DNA from: Bacillota bacterium
GTDB taxonomy: Bacteria; Bacillota; Clostridia; Peptostreptococcales; Anaerovoracaceae
NCBI GenBank assembly: GCA_016280485.1
Contig: JAEEGU010000051.1
Coordinates: 62,001-126,000 of the forward strand
Direction of reading: 5' to 3'
DNA: 64,000 nucleotides
Part shown: positions 57,423 to 64,000 of the stretch, in pieces
How the letters are laid out: the number at the start of each line of letters is the position of its first letter
Position numbering within the stretch: position 1 is the stretch's first letter
Program-made: the position numbers and the translations under genes
Notes under the pieces: model-generated
Seen by the model: only the letters and a program-made list of their open reading frames with translations
What the model was told of the DNA's origin: nothing
Database searches by the model: none

Positions 57423-57559
57423 GATGTTACCTCCCTAAACAATAAAAGTATGGCGTACTTTATAGAAAAGATAAATCTGACACATCACGAGAGCAAATTT
57501 GCGCAGGGATATGTTCATATGATATGGTAGTCTGTATTATCAGATTCATCGTTGGTATG

Positions 57560-57588
57560 ATTATACCATTTCGTGCGAATGTTATCAA
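57560..57588 (-). promoter_or_regulatory. Promoter of the SLH protein gene
   Basis: TTGATA (57583-57588), 17 bp, TATAAT (57560-57565). A leader of about 130 bases follows, with no clear structure. Confidence 0.8.
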
Positions 57589-57724
57589 GTGACGCAAATG
57601 ATAATTTGTGTAATTTCATATAAAAATCACACGTTTCAGGGCTTGCTGATGCTTGGCCAATTTATCTCAAACGGTATAATTATGTTATTTGCGCAAATAG
57701 AAGATAAACCTTTTCCTAATAGTG

Positions 57725-57769
57725 CAAAAAATCACTGCCCCAGAGTTCTCTTTGGAGCAGTGTTTTTTG
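57725..57769 (-). terminator. Terminator of the Ig-repeat gene
   Basis: CACTGCTCC / GGGGCAGTG (57733-57762) followed by ATTTTTTG on the minus strand, just after the stop codon at 57774. T-runs are on both sides. Confidence 0.85.
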
Positions 57770-57773
57770 CAAA

Positions 57774-60700
57774 TTATCTCAGATTTACGCCACGCTTCTT
57801 TTTGTGTTTCCTCGCAGCGACAATTAGTACGACGATTCCCGCACTTACAGCGATGATCCCAAACAACGAACCAAAGAAGATCCAGGGATTTGCGTACCAT
57901 CTTGTAAGCAGGTTCCGGGAAACCGTGATCTTGTCGGCAAACTCAAAAGCCGGCGCGTAGCCTTCTGCGTCACTGTCAATGACGTTTCCAGCCAGATCTA
58001 CCACCACAACCCGAAGATGCTGACGGAGGCCTTCCTTGATAATCACTTCTTCGGAAGATTCCGTTTCGTTGTTCTCGAAGGTCTTGTTCAGAAGCTCCGC
58101 AGAGTTCCCGTCATGATCCGTAAGATAGACCGTAATGGCAGCCAGGCCAATGGCGTCATACACTTGGATATCAACCTTTTGGGAGCTCGCGTTGATAATG
58201 CTGTCCTCCATGCCCTTTATGAGCTGGATTTCCGGAGCCGTCGTGTCTACCCAGAAACGGATGTCCGGCGTCGCTTCGGTTCGGTTGTCTGCGCCGTCTT
58301 CGGAAGCGAATACCACCTTGTAGAGGCCGTCCTTGCCAAAGTTCTCGGGAGAAATGAGATACTTGTAATTGTACCACTTTTCTCCGTTTTCCCGCAGAGT
58401 TTCGTAGGTCCATGCGGGCTCAGCAAGCGGCGTACCGTCAACGGTGATCGTCATCGCTCTTTCAGAAACAGGACTTGGATTGTACTCCGTGATGAAGTAT
58501 TCACCGTCCGCCACCATTACGTGCTGATCGAGAAGCGTCAGCAGATCCGGGCTGTACTCGAAGACTGAGCCGTTACGGTTTACGGTGAAATCATACTTCC
58601 CTTCCGTGACGTGGCCTGCCTTATCCTGGAAAGAATATGTCAGGTGATAAATACCGTCCAGGTCTTTTTGTTTTGAGAAAGTCAGCTTGAGCTCCCCGTC
58701 CTGATCTCCGGAAACGATATCTTTGGTTACGTCAAGACCTGCCTGCTCCATGTTCGTAGCTTTGAGCTGAATATCGTACTTGTACATGTTGATATCCTGG
58801 AAGGTAATGACAGGCGCGAGATCGCCGTTGTAGGCGCAATGATTGTCAAGACCGTCCACGGTCACAGAAACAGGCGTCGTGTCCACAGTGAAGCTCGTCG
58901 GGGCTGTTGCTGCGTGATAAGAGGTTCTGTCGGAGTGGTTGCCTGCACGGTCCGTACACTTGCACTCAAGGGTGTAATCTCCCTCCTCAGAGAAGGTCAC
59001 GGCTGCCTCGTGCTTGTCGCCCTCGTGCTTCCATGCGCTGAGTGTCGGGATCGCAATGTCAGCGCCGTCTTTTTGTGCCTTGATGTTCAGCTCTACCCTT
59101 CCCGGATCGAAGCAAGCGTCAGTGATAGTAATTGTTGCCGTGCGCTGGCCGTCAAAGAAGCACTCGTTAAACGCTGTGTTGTTGTCATAGCTCACTTCAA
59201 CTGTAGGCTTGGTTTTGTCGATGATGAACTTTGACGTGGCAATGGAGGCATAGCTAAACCTGGTATTGGCCAGCTTGCTGCCGGCGAGATCCTTCGCCTC
59301 GAACGACACGCCGTATTCGCCATCCTCACTAAAGGAGAAGGAAGCCTCGTATCTGGTATCGTCGCCGTTCTCCAGAACGCCAGCAGTCTTTACCCACTGC
59401 AGCGCGGCGGGATACGTTTCTCCGTTCCTGGTAACGATCAGCTTGTTGTCGCCAAGCGTTCTGTCAGTAATGATGATTTTGATCTTCCGGTTGGCGTCGA
59501 AGTAATAGCTGCCGCTGTCGTGGTTCGCCTTGTTGTTTTCATAAGAGATCTCCGCCACCGGAGCCGTTGTGTCGATTTTAACCGCACCGGACCGGGTTTC
59601 GGTTCTTCTTGTATTTCCGGCAACGTCGACGGCTGTAACCCGAACAATGATATTGTCCGAATTGTTCTCCGCCGCGAGGACGGTAATCCGGCCGTTCCAG
59701 TAATTGACCGCATTGTTGTTGCCCCGGGTCAGCTCGGTCTGCTTGATATTAACGCCGCTCTCCCCTACCCGGATCGTTTCATTTTGCGTCACGATGCCAT
59801 CCCGGATGACCTCGTAGCTGATCGAGCGAAGGCCGGCGTAGGCTCCGTTCTTTTCCGGATCGATCACCTTAACGTCAACCGTTCCGTTCCCGCTGAAATA
59901 CCCGTTGGCATTTGCGCCAATTACGGAGAGTCCGATATCCGTGGAGTTAGGTCCGGAAGGCGCCGTTCTATCCAGGATCAGCCCGTCAGAATGGACAATC
60001 GTTGTGTTGCCTGCGTTATCTGTCACACGGAGGTAAATTACGCAGTTTTCGTCCGGGACGATCTGAAGGCCGTTTTGCGGCCAGGAAGTCCAGGTTCCGT
60101 TTGCGTTATATTGGGACATATCATAGACTTTTTGATAGCTCACAGAGAGCTGCCCGCTTACGTTGCAATTCGAGGAAGCCTGGACAGTGATCGACCGGCT
60201 GTAAATGTGCTTGTACTCGGCACTATTCTGGTTGCCGGCAAGAATGATTGTCCCGTCAACGGAGAGCCTGAGGTCGGTCGGGGCCGTGGTATCAACGCTG
60301 ATGATCTGCGTGCTCTTGCCGCTGTAGTTTCCAGCTTCGTCAACCGTCCATACGACCAGCTCATAAACGCCGTCGCCGTGAATTACAGGCCGATTTACGC
60401 CATAGAGGAGATCTTCTCCTGCAGCACCAACGGCATGAAGATTGAACCAGGTCTTAATCTTTGCGTGGCCGGGGGCGGGAGTCGGCTCTGTAATGGCGAT
60501 CCCGGGAATCGAGATATACCACTTGTTGATTCCCTGTGTCCCGGTGACTGTGACGACGGCATTTTGGGGAGGAGTCTTCTGTACCCGCACCGTCAGGTGG
60601 CTTGCGCGGCTTGCATTTTCCGCATAGGAAACTGCCCGGAAGTAGACGTCCACGTTGCTGTCGTTAGAGACCGTCACCTTGCCTCCAGGGGCCTCCTGCC

Positions 60701-63700
60701 AGGCGGTGTCATTACAGCTTGTGCCAGTCGATACGATTTGGAATTCATACCGCTTTACACCGGAAATGGCTCCTTCCGCTTCTGCAGATACGGTTACGGA
60801 TTGGTTCGTCCATACGCCTTCCACATAAACAGTGCCGTCCCCCGTCTTGGCTGACAAGGCCGGAGCTTCCGCACGCTCTTCATCGGTCTTCGGCGTGTTT
60901 TCCAGGACGATAATAAAGCTGTCGTCATTCTCCCTGTTGGTGGCATATTCAACGGCGTTTCCGCAGTTATCATAGGCTCTGACATGGAGATACCCGGCAA
61001 AATCGTCTGCTTTGACAATCGCTTTTGCAGATACCTTTCCGTCCTGCTCTACAAGGGTCATCTGGATCCAGCCATTTTCCTGCGGGGCCTGATCCTTTTG
61101 GACGAACTGGTACTCGTAGTAAGCGACGCCGCTGGAAGGATCATCCGCATAGGCGTGGAATGTGATGAAGTCACGGTACAGCAGGCCGTAATCGAACAGG
61201 TTCGTAAGGAAGGTAAAGAAGCCGCTGCCTTCGCCCTTGTCCATCTCCAGCACGAAATTTACGGGAGCCGAAACATCCACGCCAAATTCCATGAACGCCA
61301 TATCGGACTTCCGGCCCACGTTGTCTTCCGCAACGATCAGGCAGATATCATGCCAATCCTTATCATTCGGAATCGTAATCGTGAATTGTGTTTGACCGTC
61401 TGCAGCAAATACTTCATACCAGCTATCATCCTCAGATGAAGCGAAGCGATAAAGCATGGATCTGATGCCGCTCTGCGAATCGCTCGTGGATACCGTGATT
61501 ACAACGGAATTTGCAGTCCAGTCTGAATCCGGATTTTTCTGAACGCTTGTGATAACGGGCTTTTCCGTATCGATGTGGTCTACCGTGAAAGGCGTCAGGG
61601 ACTCATTCCCAGCTTCGTCCACGGCCCGGACGGTATAGGCGCCGTTTTCCTGCGTGGAGAACGCATAGCCCGTTCCCTGAACCGTGACGGGGTGCGCCGT
61701 GCCGTCTGCGTCCAAGACCTCCACAACAGCAATTGCGAATTCGTCCGTGACGGTGATCTGCACATCGTTTTGCGCTGCGTCCCAGGTCTGCTGGGGCTGC
61801 ACGGTCACAATGGGGGCGTTCCAGTCAATGTTGCTGACCACCACACTTACAGAGGTGGAGTTTCCGGCTTTGTCCGTGGCCTTCACCGTAACAGTCCCGT
61901 TGGACGTGGCAGCGAAAGCATATCGGTTTTCTTCATTGAGCGCCAAATCATGCTGCACGCCATCCGGAGACATCCAGCACACCGCGGCGATCTCGCCATT
62001 ATCCGTCACAGAAAACGTATAGATTACCGCGTGAGTTCCGCCAACTGTAGAAGGAACGATTTCGGAAATGACCGGGTTTTCAATGTCAATCTTAAACCCT
62101 ATTTCAGCCTGCTCGGATTTGCGGCCTACGTTGTCTTCAGCGACGATTTGACAGGAATCCGTATGATTTTGGGCATTGGGGATCACAAAGGTAAATTCCG
62201 TCTGGCCTTCGGCTGCCTCGATCATGTTCCAGGAATCTTCGCCGGAGTCGGAAGCGAAGCGGTAATACAGCGCCTTGATTCCGCTTTCGCCGTCGAACGT
62301 GTTTACGGTGATTGTAATGCTGCTCGCCGTCCACTCAGAGGCAGGCTCTTTATGAACCGCGGTAATCACGGGGGCGTTTTGGTCGATGTAGGCTACGACA
62401 AAGGGCGCAAAAGCTTCGTTCCCTGCGTCGTCAACGGCCCGGACCCGGTAAGAGCCATTTTCCGTAGCGGTAAAAACGTAATCAGCTCCGTCGGCGACGA
62501 CCTGATGTGCCGTCTCCATGGCGTCGATGACCTCCACAGTGGCCACGCCGAAATCGTCTGTAACAGAGATCCGAACCTCATTCGTTGTGGCGTCCCAGGT
62601 CTGCTGCGGCGCTACTGCAATCGTAGGAGGATTCCAGTCAATCTGATTGACAGTGGTATCAACGGACGTGCTGTTGCCTGCCTTATCTGTCGCAGTCACG
62701 GTCAAAAGGCCATTTTCTGATACCGTTATGGCGTATAAGCCGTTCTCCGTGAGCTCCAGCACTTGCTGCTCACCTTCATTCAGGCTCCAGGCAATCGAGG
62801 CAAGCGCCCCGTTGTCCGTGGCGGTGAAGGTATAAGTAATCTCATGAGCGCCGGTATTCGTATTTGGGGTCAAAGAAGAAATCTGGGGTGCGTCTACGTC
62901 GATCTGGAAATAGATCTCAGTAACGTCGGAAAGTCTTCCAACATTGTCTTCGGCGATGATCTGGCAGTGGTCCATCAGGCTGCTTTCATTGGGAATCGTA
63001 AAACTAAAAACCGTTTGCCCTTCGTCAGCGTCAAGCTCCACCCAGGAACTATCTGAATCCGAAGCGAATCTGTAGCGAAGTCCCTTGATTCCGCTCTGCA
63101 GATCTTCCGTTGAAACCGTCACGACGATTGCTTCGGCGGTCCATTCCACGTCGGGATCCATTTGCGTATCGGTAATCACCGGGCTCTGCGTATCGATGTG
63201 ATCGACAGTAAAAGGCACACTCGCTTCATTTCCGGCTACGTCAACGGCTCTTACAGAATATTGTCCATTGTGATTCGCCGTATAGCTGTATCGGCCGTCG
63301 GCGTTTTCAATTTTAGTTGCGGTTCCTTGGTCGTCAATAACCTCCACCACATAGATCGCCGAAGCGTCCGTGACGGCAATCTGGACGATATTGCTTTCAG
63401 CGTCCCAGGACTGCTGCGGCAGCACCGTAATCGCAGGTGGATCCCAGTCAATGTTCCCTGCAGTCGTGCTCACCGTTGTTGCATTCCCTGCGGCGTCTGT
63501 GACCTTTACGATCACTTCGCCATTTTCCGTCACGGAAAAGGAATAGTGATTGCTTTCATTTATCGCAAGCTCGTGTTCGCTTCCATCCTGGGCAATCCAA
63601 ACGATAGACGCAATAACACCGTTATCTGTTGCTGTAAAGGAGTATTCGACCTCATGGGTTCCTTCTGATGTGGAAGGGGTTAATTCGGATACCACCGGGG

Positions 63701-64000
63701 CCGTATTGTCAATCTTGCTTACGGAGAATTCCGCGGAGCTCATATTGTTCGCTGCGTCAATCGCGTAAACGAAGATTGTGCCGTTTTCCGTAAGAAGAAT
63801 TGCTCTATCCTGAACAGTTACGCCTTCGGAAATAACGTCCGCAGGATCATTCATGCTCTGTTCGGACCAGTAAAGCCGAATCGCTGCTCCCGTAGAAATA
63901 TTATCGTGTACGGTAATTGTGGCAATCTTACTCTGCGCCCAGTCCGTTTCGTTCGAAACTACGATCCGGTCAATTTCGGGTGCGGTAATGTCCGCAGCGA
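57774..64000 (-). CDS. Giant Ig-like repeat surface protein (partial, 5' end outside window)
   Basis: The frame is open at the right edge, so over 2070 residues are visible and the start is missing. It is made of Ig-like domains of about 90 residues, many with conserved ends such as VKATDKAGNSTSV and VRAVDxAGNE. Three modules form a superunit that repeats at a period of about 810 bases (near 63160, 62350 and 61540). The C-terminus has one TM segment (WIFFGSLFGIIAVSAGIVVL) and a Lys-rich tail, without LPxTG. It is probably a long stalk on the cell surface. Ligand unknown. Confidence 0.9.
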   Translation of the reverse strand, partial: AADITAPEIDRIVVSNETDWAQSKIATITVHDNISTGAAIRLYWSEQSMNDPADVISEGVTVQDRAILLTENGTIFVYAIDAANNMSSAEFSVSKIDNTAPVVSELTPSTSEGTHEVEYSFTATDNGVIASIVWIAQDGSEHELAINESNHYSFSVTENGEVIVKVTDAAGNATTVSTTAGNIDWDPPAITVLPQQSWDAESNIVQIAVTDASAIYVVEVIDDQGTATKIENADGRYSYTANHNGQYSVRAVDVAGNEASVPFTVDHIDTQSPVITDTQMDPDVEWTAEAIVVTVSTEDLQSGIKGLRYRFASDSDSSWVELDADEGQTVFSFTIPNESSLMDHCQIIAEDNVGRLSDVTEIYFQIDVDAPQISSLTPNTNTGAHEITYTFTATDNGALASIAWSLNEGEQQVLELTENGLYAITVSENGLLTVTATDKAGNSTSVDTTVNQIDWNPPTIAVAPQQTWDATTNEVRISVTDDFGVATVEVIDAMETAHQVVADGADYVFTATENGSYRVRAVDDAGNEAFAPFVVAYIDQNAPVITAVHKEPASEWTASSITITVNTFDGESGIKALYYRFASDSGEDSWNMIEAAEGQTEFTFVIPNAQNHTDSCQIVAEDNVGRKSEQAEIGFKIDIENPVISEIVPSTVGGTHAVIYTFSVTDNGEIAAVCWMSPDGVQHDLALNEENRYAFAATSNGTVTVKATDKAGNSTSVSVVVSNIDWNAPIVTVQPQQTWDAAQNDVQITVTDEFAIAVVEVLDADGTAHPVTVQGTGYAFSTQENGAYTVRAVDEAGNESLTPFTVDHIDTEKPVITSVQKNPDSDWTANSVVITVSTSDSQSGIRSMLYRFASSEDDSWYEVFAADGQTQFTITIPNDKDWHDICLIVAEDNVGRKSDMAFMEFGVDVSAPVNFVLEMDKGEGSGFFTFLTNLFDYGLLYRDFITFHAYADDPSSGVAYYEYQFVQKDQAPQENGWIQMTLVEQDGKVSAKAIVKADDFAGYLHVRAYDNCGNAVEYATNRENDDSFIIVLENTPKTDEERAEAPALSAKTGDGTVYVEGVWTNQSVTVSAEAEGAISGVKRYEFQIVSTGTSCNDTAWQEAPGGKVTVSNDSNVDVYFRAVSYAENASRASHLTVRVQKTPPQNAVVTVTGTQGINKWYISIPGIAITEPTPAPGHAKIKTWFNLHAVGAAGEDLLYGVNRPVIHGDGVYELVVWTVDEAGNYSGKSTQIISVDTTAPTDLRLSVDGTIILAGNQNSAEYKHIYSRSITVQASSNCNVSGQLSVSYQKVYDMSQYNANGTWTSWPQNGLQIVPDENCVIYLRVTDNAGNTTIVHSDGLILDRTAPSGPNSTDIGLSVIGANANGYFSGNGTVDVKVIDPEKNGAYAGLRSISYEVIRDGIVTQNETIRVGESGVNIKQTELTRGNNNAVNYWNGRITVLAAENNSDNIIVRVTAVDVAGNTRRTETRSGAVKIDTTAPVAEISYENNKANHDSGSYYFDANRKIKIIITDRTLGDNKLIVTRNGETYPAALQWVKTAGVLENGDDTRYEASFSFSEDGEYGVSFEAKDLAGSKLANTRFSYASIATSKFIIDKTKPTVEVSYDNNTAFNECFFDGQRTATITITDACFDPGRVELNIKAQKDGADIAIPTLSAWKHEGDKHEAAVTFSEEGDYTLECKCTDRAGNHSDRTSYHAATAPTSFTVDTTPVSVTVDGLDNHCAYNGDLAPVITFQDINMYKYDIQLKATNMEQAGLDVTKDIVSGDQDGELKLTFSKQKDLDGIYHLTYSFQDKAGHVTEGKYDFTVNRNGSVFEYSPDLLTLLDQHVMVADGEYFITEYNPSPVSERAMTITVDGTPLAEPAWTYETLRENGEKWYNYKYLISPENFGKDGLYKVVFASEDGADNRTEATPDIRFWVDTTAPEIQLIKGMEDSIINASSQKVDIQVYDAIGLAAITVYLTDHDGNSAELLNKTFENNETESSEEVIIKEGLRQHLRVVVVDLAGNVIDSDAEGYAPAFEFADKITVSRNLLTRWYANPWIFFGSLFGIIAVSAGIVVLIVAARKHKKKRGVNLR

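Noticed and set aside
59520..62720. Two long plus-strand frames at the right end
   Set aside because: Complement of the Ig-repeat gene; their own repeats are only the mirror of its repeats.
1..64000. tRNA, rRNA, insertion sequence ends or integrase attachment sites
   Set aside because: None could be found by reading; no cloverleaf, transposase or recombinase gene is apparent in the window.

Overview
The window looks like an accessory (mobile or extrachromosomal) segment from a low-to-mid GC gut-type Clostridia (Firmicutes). The signs are Gram-positive SD sequences, sigma-A promoters with 17-bp spacers, sortases, LPxTG-type anchors, SLH domains, and a crowd of small families typical of Clostridia conjugative elements, plasmids and phages (YodL/DUF3846, DUF3232, DUF4942 methylase, DUF5348, DUF1413, DUF5983-like, DUF488, Lar-like, Phd-Doc). 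No relaxase, T4SS, integrase, capsid, rRNA or tRNA gene is visible, so the kind of element cannot be settled from this window.

Layout. (1) 1-17.9 kb: minus-strand operons of small, mostly unknown cytosolic proteins. They include an HD hydrolase, a WGR-PARP ADP-ribosyltransferase, a methylase-like protein and a Phd-Doc module. A plus-strand RHH/DUF1413 pair and a plus-strand lipoprotein interrupt them. (2) 17.9-27.2 kb: a pilus operon of large Cna-B tip protein, backbone pilin with YPKN and LPRTG motifs, and two class C sortases. A zinc-knuckle lipoprotein lies upstream. (3) 28.9-33.4 kb: another minus operon led by an N6-adenine methylase/DUF4942 protein and ending in a Lar-like protein. (4) 33.7-43.3 kb: a plus-strand island with a RecG-like helicase, Cys-rich miniproteins, a 658-aa unknown, membrane proteins and a nuclease-like protein. 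(5) 43.5-51.5 kb: ADP-ribosylglycohydrolase, lipoproteins, a BspA-like protein, DUF488, a type I holin-like toxin with antisense RNA plus a decayed second copy, and a MORN/G-box-like repeat protein. (6) 51.6-64 kb: two giant surface proteins (SLH-anchored; Ig-repeat, incomplete at the right edge).

The strongest unexplained signal is regulatory RNA. Four minus-strand operons (starts near 4022, 9979, 17666 and 33374) share one leader: TTGAC(A/T)-17-TATACT promoter, a stem-loop, an intrinsic terminator, then a hairpin with covarying stem and constant GGACA loop just before the SD. A fifth promoter of the same kind (12.2 kb) drives a roughly 500-nt highly structured leader. A separate roughly 450-nt structured RNA with its own promoter and no convincing ORF sits at 10.2-10.65 kb. 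The leader family marks a co-regulated set holding DNA methylases, a Lar-like protein and the PARP. Such genes could be expressed early after entry into a new cell; that reading is inference.
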